Positions 27,654-36,269 of a DNA stretch of 64,000 nt are shown here, one piece after another; the first letter of the stretch is position 1, and each line of letters opens with the position of its first letter. The translations under genes and the position numbers were made by a program. The notes beneath the pieces are model-generated. The model saw only the letters and a list, made by a program, of their open reading frames with translations, did no database searches and was not told the DNA's origin. Source of the stretch: Sphaerisporangium sp040683095 (GTDB lineage: Bacteria > Actinomycetota > Actinomycetes > Streptosporangiales > Streptosporangiaceae); NCBI RefSeq assembly GCF_040683095.1, contig NZ_JBFBCI010000025.1:51946-115945 (forward strand), read 5' to 3'.

Positions 27654-30370
27654 CCCGCCGCTCCGGAGATGTGACGATGCGCGTCGCCACGACGACCGCA
27701 GCCGACCACGCCGCGAAGACGGTGGACCTCGGCATCGCCGCGAGCACCGAGATCGACCCGCTGCTGACCCTCCTGGACACGACGGGTGACGGGCTGACCG
27801 GCGCCCAGGCTCGGACACGCCTGACCGCCGCGGGCCCGAACGCCGTGCGAACCCACCGCGCGCGCGGGCTGACCGTGCTGGCCAGGCAGCTCCGCTCGCC
27901 GTTGCTGATCCTGCTGGCTCTGACGGCGGCCGCGTCCGCGATGCTCGGCGAATCCACCGACGCTCTGATCATCGCGGTGATCCTCACGGCGTCGGTGGGA
28001 CTCGGCTTCTTCAATGAGTACCGCGCCGAGAAGTCGGCCGAGGCCCTGCACACCCGGATCCGGCACAGTTGCCTGACCTGGCGCGACGGCCACCCCAAGG
28101 CCGTGGACGTGACCGAGATCGTCCCCGGTGACGTCGTCGAGCTCCAGCTTGGCCAGGTGGTGCCCGCCGACCTGCGGCTGTTGACGGCGACGGGACTCGA
28201 ATGCGAGGAGTCGGCTCTGACCGGCGAGTCGATGCCGGTCGCCAAGTCGCCGGAACCCGTACGGGCGGGTGCCGCGCTGGCCGACCTGACCTGCTGCGCG
28301 CTGATGGGCACCGTGGTGAGCGCGGGATCGGGAAAGGGGGTGGTGGTGGCCACCGGCGGTCGAGCCGAGTTCGGAAAGATCGCGCTCGGGCTGGGCCAAC
28401 GGCATCCTGACACCGAGTTCCAGATGGGGCTCACCCGGTTCTCGCTGCTGCTGGTCCGCGTGGCCGCGGTACTGACCGGGACGATCTTCGTCGTCAACCT
28501 GCTGCTGCACCGTCCTGTCATCGACGCTCTGCTGTTCTCGCTGGCCATCGCCGTGGGCATCTCCCCGCAACTGCTGCCCGCCGTGGTGTCCACGAGCCTC
28601 GCCGCGGGAACCAGGCGCCTGGCCGAGCTCAAGGTTCTGGTCAAGCGCCTGATCTGCATCGAGGACCTGGGCGACATCGACGTGCTGTTCACCGACAAGA
28701 CCGGCACGCTCACCGAAGGGCGCATCGGTTTCATGCGCTCTCTCGGCCCCGACGGGCACGCCGCCGACGGCCCGCTGGCGCTCGGCCTGCTCTGCAACGA
28801 GGCGATCGTCGGTAGCGGTGGCCGCGTCGCGGGGGGCAACCCGCTGGACGTCGCCCTGTGGCAGGCCCCGGGCGCGGAGACGGCGATGGCGCGCCTGACC
28901 GCTTACCGCAGGCTCGCGGTGCTGCCCTTCGACCACGAGCGAAGAGCGATGTCGGTCCTGGTAGAAGACACGAATGGGCATCGGACGCTGGTCACGAAGG
29001 GCGCGCCGGAAGCCGTGCTGGCACGCTGTGCCAGTGTGCCGGCGACGGCCAGGGCCGCGCTGGAGGCCGAATTCGCCGCGGGTAACCGCGTGGTCGCCGT
29101 GGCCGGCCGGCCCTTCCCCGCCGGTCCGGAACAAGTACGGCTGACGCCGGCCGACGAGCGCGACCTCGTCCTGGACGGCCTGCTGGTCTTCCTCGACCCG
29201 CCGAAGAGCACCGCCGCCGGCGCCCTGAAGCGGCTCGCCGGCTTGGGCATCTCGGTGAAGGTCCTGACCGGCGACAATCCGGTTGTGGCCGCGAAGCTGT
29301 GCACCGACATCGGCCTGGCCCCGGGACGGGTGCTGACCGGCGAGGATGTCGACGCGGCGGACGACGACCACCTTCCGGCGCTCATCGACCAGGCGACCGT
29401 GTTCGCACGCGTCAGTCCCGAGCACAAGGCGCGTATCATCCGCGCCCAGCGGCGTGGCGGGCTGGACGTCGCCTTCATGGGCGACGGAGTCAACGACGCG
29501 CTGGCCCTGCACGCCGCCGACGTGGGCGTCTCCGTCGACAGCGCGACCGATGTCGCCAAGGACGCCGCCGACGTGCTCCTGCTGGAGAAGGATCTCAACG
29601 TGCTGGCCGACGGCGTCCTGGAAGGCCGGCGAATCTTCGCCAACACGATGAAGTACGTCCTGATGGGAACGTCGAGCAACTTCGGCAACATGGTCAGCGC
29701 GGCCGGCGCCTCACTGCTGCTGGGGTTCCTGCCGATGCTGCCCGCCCAGATCCTGTTGAACAACCTGTTGTACGACACCGGACAGCTGGCCATTCCGACG
29801 GACAACGTGGATCCCGAGCAACTGGCACGCCCGTCTCGTTGGGACGTGAAGCTCATCCGGCGGTTCATGCTCTTCTTCGGCCCGCTCAGCTCGCTGTTCG
29901 ACTTCGCCACTTTCGCAGTGGTGCTGATCGGCTTCCACGCCGGTCCGGAGCTCTTCCGTACGAGTTGGTTCGTCGAGTCCCTCGCGACCCAGGCGCTGGT
30001 GATCTTCGTGATCCGGACCCGGCGCACCCCGTCCTTCCACAGTAGGCCCAGCGTCCCCCTGATGCTGGCCACTCTCGGCGTCATCGTGATCGGTGTCGTG
30101 CTGCCCTTCACCCCGGTGGCCCAGGCGCTGGGCTTCCAACCACTGCCCGGAGCGTACTTCGCGGCGCTGGCGGTGATGGTGCTCCTGTACCTGGGCCTGA
30201 TAGAGCTGGGCAAACGCTGGTTCTACCGCGAGGCGCCCGCCGTCGCGGCGCGTCGTCCACGCTCCACCGGCCGTCGCACCCACCGCCGAGCGGGCCCCTT
30301 CACCACTGTCGACGTGACCACCATCCAGCCGTCAAGGTCGCGCGCACGTCGTTCCGCGGCGCGGCGATGA
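27650..30370 (+). CDS. Magnesium-type P-type ATPase (MgtA-like, type IIIB)
   Basis: GTG 27650 overlaps the acg stop (GTGA) and follows GAGAGGAA; an ATG at 27677 is an alternative. The 906-residue protein has LTGESMPVAK, FTDKTGTLTEG, VTKGAPEAVL, LTGDNPVVA and MGDGVNDALALHAADVG. The fourth helix reads VGISPQLLPAVVSTSLAAGTRRLA, the pattern of MgtA/MgtB magnesium importers. The C-terminal helices end in ELGKRWFYR followed by a basic tail rich in Arg. It would import Mg2+ across the cell membrane. Being translationally coupled to an Acg-type gene and facing a CtpF-like pump is unusual and suggests that ion balance is reset during dormancy. Confidence 0.9.
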   Translation: MTRRSGDVTMRVATTTAADHAAKTVDLGIAASTEIDPLLTLLDTTGDGLTGAQARTRLTAAGPNAVRTHRARGLTVLARQLRSPLLILLALTAAASAMLGESTDALIIAVILTASVGLGFFNEYRAEKSAEALHTRIRHSCLTWRDGHPKAVDVTEIVPGDVVELQLGQVVPADLRLLTATGLECEESALTGESMPVAKSPEPVRAGAALADLTCCALMGTVVSAGSGKGVVVATGGRAEFGKIALGLGQRHPDTEFQMGLTRFSLLLVRVAAVLTGTIFVVNLLLHRPVIDALLFSLAIAVGISPQLLPAVVSTSLAAGTRRLAELKVLVKRLICIEDLGDIDVLFTDKTGTLTEGRIGFMRSLGPDGHAADGPLALGLLCNEAIVGSGGRVAGGNPLDVALWQAPGAETAMARLTAYRRLAVLPFDHERRAMSVLVEDTNGHRTLVTKGAPEAVLARCASVPATARAALEAEFAAGNRVVAVAGRPFPAGPEQVRLTPADERDLVLDGLLVFLDPPKSTAAGALKRLAGLGISVKVLTGDNPVVAAKLCTDIGLAPGRVLTGEDVDAADDDHLPALIDQATVFARVSPEHKARIIRAQRRGGLDVAFMGDGVNDALALHAADVGVSVDSATDVAKDAADVLLLEKDLNVLADGVLEGRRIFANTMKYVLMGTSSNFGNMVSAAGASLLLGFLPMLPAQILLNNLLYDTGQLAIPTDNVDPEQLARPSRWDVKLIRRFMLFFGPLSSLFDFATFAVVLIGFHAGPELFRTSWFVESLATQALVIFVIRTRRTPSFHSRPSVPLMLATLGVIVIGVVLPFTPVAQALGFQPLPGAYFAALAVMVLLYLGLIELGKRWFYREAPAVAARRPRSTGRRTHRRAGPFTTVDVTTIQPSRSRARRSAARR

Positions 30371-30483
30371 CGGCTGCGCGCAGGTCGCCGTCGGGGGCGG
30401 CCGCCATGGCCATGAGGCCGCGGCGGCTCGCCATCCCGACGACCTGGTCGTCACGGAGCGCGGTACGTGGTCGACCGGCGACA
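30371..30483 (-). pseudogene. Possible remnant of a CBS/BON-type protein C-terminus
   Basis: The minus strand reads something like QVVGMASRRGLMAMAAAPDGD then LRAAVIAA, which resembles the end of a CBS-domain protein next to a BON domain (family members often read VVSRRDLL... there). The piece is only about 110 bp, has no start and runs to the edge of the Mg-ATPase gene. This is a weak call. Confidence 0.25.
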
Positions 30484-30753
30484 TCACTTCCGGGCTAGAG
30501 CGAGGTAGGCGATCGGGCCGAAGGGCTGGATGGCCAGAACCGGCCACCACAGCGCCTTGCGGCCGCGTAGCCGGTTCTGCGGGCGGCAGAACAGATCGAC
30601 GGCGGCGGTCGCGGTCATTGCCATCTCCACCGAGGCGAGCGTCAAGAGGGCTGCCTGCTGCCGTGGCGTGAGATCCGCCCATCGCCTGGACCTGCGCGGA
30701 CATCCACTCGTCCGCCGCTCCGCGGTCCGTGGGCTGAAGGATGCTGCCTTCAC
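30484..30753 (-). CDS. Small membrane protein with a PLDc_N (phospholipase D nuclease N-terminal) segment
   Basis: GTG 30753 follows AAGGA by about five bases; the longer frame upstream is the shadow of the dehydrogenase gene. The 89-residue product has a basic N-terminus, a hydrophobic helix (LLTLASVEMAMTATAAVDLF), a short loop and the C-terminal segment KALWWPVLAIQPFGPIAYLAL, the pattern of PLDc_N short membrane proteins. The function of these in actinomycetes is unknown. It lies 71 bases downstream of the alcohol dehydrogenase gene on the same strand and is probably cotranscribed with it. Confidence 0.65.
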   Translation of the reverse strand: MKAASFSPRTAERRTSGCPRRSRRWADLTPRQQAALLTLASVEMAMTATAAVDLFCRPQNRLRGRKALWWPVLAIQPFGPIAYLALARK

Positions 30754-30824
30754 GTTTCCTTCCCTTCGGATATCGCGAACAGATCTCGCGGTGGGTGGCC
30801 GGCCGAGTCTCGGCCGGCCGTTCG

Positions 30825-31862
30825 TCAACGGTTCAGCACGACCTTGAGCGCCCCGGTCCTCGCCGCGTCGGAGAACACCTCGTAGGCCTTCTCGAAGTCG
30901 TTCAGGGCGAAGCGGTGGGTGACCATTCCGCTGACATCCAGCTGTTCCCCATCGAGCATCTTGAGCAAGGTCGGCGTGGAATAGCCGTCGACCAGCCCGG
31001 TGGTGATGGTGAGATCGCGGATCCACAGGTCTTCCAGGTGCAACGTGGCAGGCCTTCCGTGGACACCGACGTTGGCGACCCGGCCTCCCGGGCGGGTGAG
31101 GCGAGTGCAGAGTTCGAACGTCTCGGGCGTGCCGACCGCCTCGATCAGCACGTCGGCTCCGAGTCCGTCGGTCAGCGAGTGGACGACCTCCAGCGGGTCG
31201 TCCTCGGGCGTGATCGTGATGTCGGCGCCGAACCGCTTGGCCGCCTGGAGCCGAGGCTCCGCCTTGTCGATGGCGATGACCCGGGAAGGCGTGAACAGCC
31301 GGACGGTGCGGATGGCGGCCAGGCCGATCGGCCCGGCCCCGACCACCACCACGGTGTCGCCCGGGCTGACTCGGCCGTTGAGGACACCGACTTCGTATGA
31401 CGTGGGCAGGATGTCGGCGAGCAGGACGGCCGCCTCGTCGGTCGCGTGGACTGGCAGCTTGTACGTGGACAGGTCGGCGAACGGAATCCGCGCGAACTCG
31501 GCCTGGACGCCGTCGATCAGGTGGCCCAGGATCCACCCGCCTCCGTTCCGGCACTGGCCGTAGACACCCCTCCTGCAGTAGGCGCACATGCCGCACGCGG
31601 AGATGCAGGACGCCACGACGCGGTCGCCGGGCACCAGCCCGCTGACCCCGCTGCCGATCTCGACGACGGTACCGACGGCCTCGTGGCCGAGGATCCGTCC
31701 CTGTTCGACCTCGGGGACGTCACCGGCCAAGATGTGCAGGTCCGTTCCGCAGATCGTGGCCGTGTCCACCTGGATGATGGCATCACGTGGATCGATGATC
31801 GCCGGATCGGGCACCTCGGTCCACGACCTCTGCCCGGAACCGCCGTACACCAGTGCTTTCAT
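30825..31862 (-). CDS. Zinc-dependent alcohol dehydrogenase family protein
   Basis: The 345-residue protein has the catalytic zinc site residues (TICGTDLH with Cys38-like position, ILGHEAVGTVV), the four-cysteine structural zinc lobe CISACGMCAYCRRGVYGQC, and the NAD(P) Rossmann motif VVVVGAGPIGLAA. The ATG at 31862 follows GAGGGAAC. It would oxidise alcohols or reduce aldehydes in the cytosol. Related genes lie within the DevR (hypoxia) regulon of Streptomyces, and its position between the Acg/P-ATPase genes and a TrmB regulator fits that island. The divergent regulator may control it. The substrate cannot be told from sequence. Confidence 0.92.
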   Translation of the reverse strand: MKALVYGGSGQRSWTEVPDPAIIDPRDAIIQVDTATICGTDLHILAGDVPEVEQGRILGHEAVGTVVEIGSGVSGLVPGDRVVASCISACGMCAYCRRGVYGQCRNGGGWILGHLIDGVQAEFARIPFADLSTYKLPVHATDEAAVLLADILPTSYEVGVLNGRVSPGDTVVVVGAGPIGLAAIRTVRLFTPSRVIAIDKAEPRLQAAKRFGADITITPEDDPLEVVHSLTDGLGADVLIEAVGTPETFELCTRLTRPGGRVANVGVHGRPATLHLEDLWIRDLTITTGLVDGYSTPTLLKMLDGEQLDVSGMVTHRFALNDFEKAYEVFSDAARTGALKVVLNR

Positions 31863-32107
31863 GTTCCCTCCTCGATGGCCTCGCGGTCTCGCCGCGGGAG
31901 TTCCACTGACACCAGCGTCCAGCGGATCGACGGCCGGACGCAGTGCTCATCGACCTGATTCCGGAGGACCAAGGCCCTCGAAGACCGCCTGGCCCTGGAA
32001 AGGCTCGGCGGGCGTCGTATGACGCGAGAGGAGATCGATGCCATGGTGACCACGATGGAGGATCACGTCCATGTCCTGGCGGACGGCGGACCCGAACCAC
32101 CAGTTAG

Positions 32108-32123
32108 CTACCTACTTCGGTAG
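32108..32123. promoter_or_regulatory. CTACC-N6-GGTAG palindrome before the TrmB-family gene
   Basis: CTACC (32108-32112) and GGTAG (32119-32123) flank six bases. The site lies about 40 bases before the ATG at 32162, in the divergent region with the dehydrogenase gene, so it is a candidate operator for autoregulation. Confidence 0.4.
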
Positions 32124-32161
32124 TATGTTCGGTGCGTCAACCCACCGAGTAAGGAGCAGTC

Positions 32162-33043
32162 ATGAGCGTCGAACCGACCGCCGACCTCGTGCGGGCACTC
32201 CAGGAACTGGGCTTCTCCCAGTACGAGGCGCAGTGCTACGTCGGCCTCATGGCCGCCGAGCCGCAGACCGGCTACCGCGTCTCCAAGGTCACCGGAGTGC
32301 CACAGCCGAAGGTCTACGAGACACTCCGCAAGCTCGTCTCACGCGGTGTCGTGCGGGAGATCGCCGGAGACCCTACGGTCTTCAGCGCGATCCCGCCCGA
32401 CGCGCTGCTGCGCCAGCTCGAGGATTCCTTCGAGCGCCGGCTGGCCGATGCCAAGGACTCCGCGCGCCGGCTTGAGCAGGCCGACATGCCGCGCGAGCTC
32501 GAGTACGTCGAACGCTTCGCCTCACGGGAGGACATTCTCCGCGTGGCGGTCGAATCCATCGCCGGCGCGGCCCGGAGGGTCTACCTCTCGGCCAGTGCCG
32601 CGGAGCTCGCCGCCCTCAAAGACGCGATCGAGGAGGCGACGGCGCGCGACGTCGACGTCGTCGTGCTGGCGTTCGGGCGCGGGGGCGCGGACCTTCGCGG
32701 CGCGCGCGTCTTCCGCCACGCCTCGACAGACGGCGCGCTGTTCCGCCACCACCAGGCGAAGCACATCGCGCTCGTCACCGACTCGCGCGAGGCCGTCAAC
32801 GCGATCGCCGCCGACGGCTCGTGCTGGGAGGCCATCCGCACCGAGAGCAAGCCCGTGATCGCCGCGGTCAAGGGCTTCATCAGGCACGACCTCGACCTCC
32901 AGCAGGTCTTCGCCGACTTCGCGCCTCAGCTGATCGAGGCGTACGGCCCCGGCCTCCAGGCATTGGAGTCCTACAGCCAGGAACAGCACACGACGGAAGA
33001 GAGGACGAAGCGGGTCGCGTCCCCGAAGCGCAAAACCGGATGA
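32162..33043 (+). CDS. TrmB-family transcriptional regulator
   Basis: The ATG at 32162 follows AAGGAGCAGTC (GGAG, spacing six). The 293-residue protein begins with a winged helix of the TrmB type: LVRALQELGFSQYEAQCYVGL, then GYRVSKVTGVPQPKVYETLRKLVSRGVV (about residues 8-75). A coiled region (LRQLEDSFERRLADAKDSAR) and a TrmB C-terminal ligand domain (VYLSASAAELAALKDAI to about 260) follow, and a basic tail ends it. In archaea these sense sugars; bacterial members are less studied. It is divergent from the alcohol dehydrogenase gene (300 bases between starts), the natural candidate target. Confidence 0.88.
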   Translation: MSVEPTADLVRALQELGFSQYEAQCYVGLMAAEPQTGYRVSKVTGVPQPKVYETLRKLVSRGVVREIAGDPTVFSAIPPDALLRQLEDSFERRLADAKDSARRLEQADMPRELEYVERFASREDILRVAVESIAGAARRVYLSASAAELAALKDAIEEATARDVDVVVLAFGRGGADLRGARVFRHASTDGALFRHHQAKHIALVTDSREAVNAIAADGSCWEAIRTESKPVIAAVKGFIRHDLDLQQVFADFAPQLIEAYGPGLQALESYSQEQHTTEERTKRVASPKRKTG

Positions 33044-33287
33044 CACCCGCACGCGCGGCGTACACAAGTCCATGAGTCGTTGAGTCCGAGACCCGTCGGC
33101 TCGTTCTGATGCGGGTGGTCGCCAGGGCGGTTACGAGTCCTTGGCGTCGGCGAGGGTTCTGCGGACGACGCCGATGGAGACTTTGACTCCGGTCTCGCCC
33201 TGGCCGGCCTGTCGCACCGCCCGCCGCCGGTCACGCCTGCGGGGCGTGACCGGCCGGCGATTCCGGCGGCAGCCGGATGTCAATGTG

Positions 33288-33641
33288 TCACAGGATCTGG
33301 ATGGCGACGACCTTCGGAGGGCGGTTCGGGAAGGTGATGTCGTGCCAGCGCTCGATCTTCACCGAGTCGCCGTTGGCGTCGTAGTAGATCAGGTCGTTGT
33401 TGCCCGTGGAGATCCGGTCGACCCACCATCCGCCGAAGTCGGTCTTTCCAGCGTTGGCGTAGCAGTCGACGCTCTGGCGGCCGTCGAGGTGCGACCAGAT
33501 CTTCAGGAAGTTCTCGCCGCCAACGCATTGGACGTGGTCGATGGCGAAGGCGGGGCCGCCCGGGATGGTGACGGTGAAGGCGGCGGCTGCGGCGAGCGCC
33601 ACGGCCATGGAACGGGCGTTCTTCTTGCTCTTCGAGATCAC
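33288..33641 (-). CDS. Small secreted protein, beta/gamma-crystallin-like
   Basis: GTG 33641 follows AGAGGAGAG; the frame continues far upstream without a better start. The 117-residue precursor has a Sec signal (KKNARSMAVALAAAAAFTV ending in GPAFA) and a mature domain of about 85 residues, starting IDHVQCVGGENFLKIWSHLDG, with two cysteines (QCVGG and VDCYAN) likely in a disulfide. The pattern SVDCYANAGKTDFGGWWVDR resembles the beta/gamma-crystallin fold seen in small streptomycete exoproteins and protease inhibitors. The fold assignment is moderate. The gene stands alone. Confidence 0.7.
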   Translation of the reverse strand: MISKSKKNARSMAVALAAAAAFTVTIPGGPAFAIDHVQCVGGENFLKIWSHLDGRQSVDCYANAGKTDFGGWWVDRISTGNNDLIYYDANGDSVKIERWHDITFPNRPPKVVAIQIL

Positions 33642-34251
33642 AGACTCTCCTCTTGCGGAGACGGCGCGCACGGCCCCGGCCCTGTTGGTGACGTCGCGTC
33701 TTGACGGAACGGTGCTTCGTCGGGCCGGCAGACGGCCGACTGCGCACCTAAGGGCCCCTCGCAGCTGCGCCTCTTCGTGACGCAATTGGGTGGTCCGGTG
33801 ACTGAGGGTAACATCGCTCTTTGTCCGGCCCAGCACTCCGAACGCAAAGTGCATTATCTGTATTGAGCCCTGCTTTCGTAGATCGCTGATCTCGATGACT
33901 CGCGGAGCGGTCGTCGATGTCGGCCGCAGGCACTCAGCCGACGTTGACGTTCCAGATCTTGGGCGGCAGCTTGCGCGATCCCCTCGCCCTGTCTGCGCGT
34001 TCCTTGCTCTCGACCTCGGCATGGTCGCGGTGCATGGCGTTGATGCGCGGGCGAGTTGGCGGCTGCCGGGGATGCCGCGCGTAGGGGCATCCATCTCGAC
34101 CGCGCGACACGGCCAGATGTGTAGGTTTGCGAGAAATGTCCTGAATGGTGATCGGTTGGTTCGCTGCTGAGCAGACCAGGTGCTCTGAATGGGACCCAGC
34201 GCACGTGTGACAGCCGGCGGCGACTGAGGATTGACCGGGGCGTCCCGGTCC
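33642..34251. other. Gene-poor stretch with a possible short coding remnant
   Basis: No convincing gene. The minus strand has a clean-looking tail (RINAMHRDHAEVESKERADR followed by KLPPKIWNVNVG and a stop near 33940), which may be the 3' end of a lost gene, but it has no start or family I recognise. Other frames here look random. Confidence 0.4.
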
Positions 34252-34851
34252 TTACCGGGTCAGCATCCGGATCAATCTGCCTACCGAGCTGGACGGGTTG
34301 GCGGGTATCTCAAAACCGTCGCTCACGCCGCACGCCTCGGCGCGTGCCATCGCTGATGTGTGGTTCGCATACGGAAAATCATCCGGCAGGTTCTTGTCGT
34401 GGATGCCGAAATCACGCAGTTTCCTTTTCAGGGTGGCCTGGTTGACATGCGACCGATGTTCCGAGAAGTGCCAGAGCAGCCATACATCGAAGCAGGGGTT
34501 GCTGATGGCGACCTTGATCGATGCCCGTCTGGCCGCTAAAAGCGCCTTTTCGAGTGTCGCGTGGTCATCCACGTCGACCACGCACCACACATGTTCGTAC
34601 TCGTCACCCGCGGGAGCCTCCGATGAAATGACCACGGCCTTCTGCACGACCCTCTCTGGATCGCGGCCGATGCCTTCCACGCGCAGCCTGTACACCTCGA
34701 CGCCGGACGCCTGAAGATCCCGGATCAATCCCCTGAAGTATTGAGGCTCCGTGTTGGCGCCTTCAGTGACGATCAGGATTCGCGGTTTCTCCTTCTTCGT
34801 GTCACTGCGTCGCCGTAGATCTCTCGATCCACGTGAACGGCGCCCGCTCAC
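34252..34851 (-). CDS. RloB-like protein (AbiLii-type, Toprim-like), second gene of a defence operon
   Basis: The ATG at 34851 overlaps the RloA stop by 4 bases. The 199-residue protein has the RloB signatures: ILIVTEGANTEPQYFRGLIRD near residue 25, the acidic stretch VWCVVDVDDHATLEKAL near 90 and SNPCFDVWLLWHFSEH near 120. These are Toprim-like acidic positions, so a nuclease role is likely. RloA/RloB pairs occur in restriction loci and correspond to AbiL, which aborts phage growth. Its basic N-terminus (MSGRRSRGSRDLRRRS) may bind nucleic acid. Confidence 0.85.
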   Translation of the reverse strand: MSGRRSRGSRDLRRRSDTKKEKPRILIVTEGANTEPQYFRGLIRDLQASGVEVYRLRVEGIGRDPERVVQKAVVISSEAPAGDEYEHVWCVVDVDDHATLEKALLAARRASIKVAISNPCFDVWLLWHFSEHRSHVNQATLKRKLRDFGIHDKNLPDDFPYANHTSAMARAEACGVSDGFEIPANPSSSVGRLIRMLTR

Positions 34852-36170
34852 TGCATCTCCCCGAGCACGACCGTTCGGAGCTCTTCGGGGGAGATCATGG
34901 GGACGGCGCCGTAACGACCCTGGAGATAGCGCCTCTCGAAGTTGTCCGTCGGCCGTACCGGGAACTCGGCAAGGGAGAACAGTTCTGTCGCGCCCTCGGC
35001 GCTCTTCTCCGTGAACCAGATCTCGTCTTTTGAGAGGTCGGTCCCCGGCATCTGGCCGAGCAGGCTCGTTTCGTGTGAGGTGAATATCAGTTGCGCGCCC
35101 GTCGGATTCAGCTCAGGGTCCTTGAACATCCCCACGAGCGCGGCGGCGAGGCGTGGGTGAAGGCTTGCGTCAAGCTCGTCTATTGCCATCACGTCGCCAT
35201 GCCGCAATGCCATCAGCGCGGGGACGCCGAGTGCGAGCCAGGCGACGGTCCCGCTGCTCTCCTCATTCAGTGACAGAAGATAGGATTCCCCGGGGCTTGC
35301 TCCGGAATGCATGAATCTGATTTTTTTCTTGAGTTCACTGAGAATATTTTCCAGAGAAGGCGTGGGTCGAGATGGGCTATCTGAATCCAGGGTCCTTTCG
35401 AAGACGTCCTTCAGCATCCTGACGATATCGTCATCCAGGTCTACCTCATCCAGGACCATGCCGGTGATTCCGAGATCGGCGAACCTGAGCAGGCCTATCG
35501 CCTGCGACAGTATGGTTTCGTTCTCCATGACGTTGCGCGCCCACATGATGCGCGCACGGCGATCGACCTCGGTGTAATGGGCAAACCTTATGTGGTGAGT
35601 GATCCATTGGTGAATGGCGCCGAGCGCCTTGTGGTTACTGTTGGCCGCGGTTGAGAGGTAGAGGGCCGTGGGGCGGAGCAGGCGAGCTATACGCATGTTC
35701 TCACCTAGGAGGGAGCGCCTGAACTCCATGTCGCCCCCGCTGAGTCCGGTGCGCTCGAAGAGCACCCTTTTTCGCCCGGTCGGGTAGCTGTAGAGCCATT
35801 CCGCGTGGATGCCCGTCGCTGATGACTCGAAGCCGTAGGTGAAGCGCACTCCGTCGAGAACGAAGTCGATCTCATACAGGGACGTGTGGGTCCTGGAGTC
35901 GGCGTCCAGGGTGAACGGGTGATAGGGAAAGCTGCTTTTGCTGCCCCAGGTGGTGGCGCTGTGCGTAATGGCATTGATCATGAAGCCCAAAGCTTCAAGG
36001 AGTGCCGACTTACCGGAGGCATTCGCACCGAATATTCCCGCCACACGAGTCGTCGCCGCGATCCAGTCATGGTCAGCGGGTTTGGCGCCGCTGAAGCCGC
36101 TGCTGACCAGGGAAAGTTCAGCGGTGTCGCGGATGCTGCGGTGGTTCGCGACCCGAAACCTCAGCAACAT
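34848..36170 (-). CDS. RloA-like AAA (ABC-type) ATPase, first gene of an RloAB/AbiL-type defence operon
   Basis: ATG 36170 follows AAAGGACG by seven bases; the frame extends 20 codons further up. The 440-residue protein has N-terminal LLRFRVANHRSIRD typical of AAA_15/AAA_21 defence ATPases, Walker A GIFGANASGKSALLEAL, an ABC-like LSLNEESSGTVAWLALG, Walker B plus catalytic acid VMAIDELDASLHPRLA, and the switch histidine in IFTSHETSLLG. It would sense infection and control the RloB nuclease. Codon usage is less GC-rich in places than its neighbours, which suggests transfer. A 39-bp piece of this gene is also found at 38643-38681. Confidence 0.88.
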   Translation of the reverse strand: MLLRFRVANHRSIRDTAELSLVSSGFSGAKPADHDWIAATTRVAGIFGANASGKSALLEALGFMINAITHSATTWGSKSSFPYHPFTLDADSRTHTSLYEIDFVLDGVRFTYGFESSATGIHAEWLYSYPTGRKRVLFERTGLSGGDMEFRRSLLGENMRIARLLRPTALYLSTAANSNHKALGAIHQWITHHIRFAHYTEVDRRARIMWARNVMENETILSQAIGLLRFADLGITGMVLDEVDLDDDIVRMLKDVFERTLDSDSPSRPTPSLENILSELKKKIRFMHSGASPGESYLLSLNEESSGTVAWLALGVPALMALRHGDVMAIDELDASLHPRLAAALVGMFKDPELNPTGAQLIFTSHETSLLGQMPGTDLSKDEIWFTEKSAEGATELFSLAEFPVRPTDNFERRYLQGRYGAVPMISPEELRTVVLGEMQ

Positions 36171-36269
36171 GAGACGTCCTTTCAGGCTCCTCTGTGCAGT
36201 TTGGGGCCCAACAGAGGCGATCATGAACACTTTTGGCGCTGTAACTACACTCTACCTGCACTTACACAT

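Noticed and set aside
27239..29512. 757-codon minus-strand frame opposite the Acg and Mg-ATPase genes
   Set aside because: Antisense shadow typical of high-GC DNA; the plus-strand proteins carry all motifs.
31964..31980. Possible DosR box (GGGCCTTGGTCC) upstream of the alcohol dehydrogenase
   Set aside because: Too many mismatches with the consensus; cannot be separated from chance.
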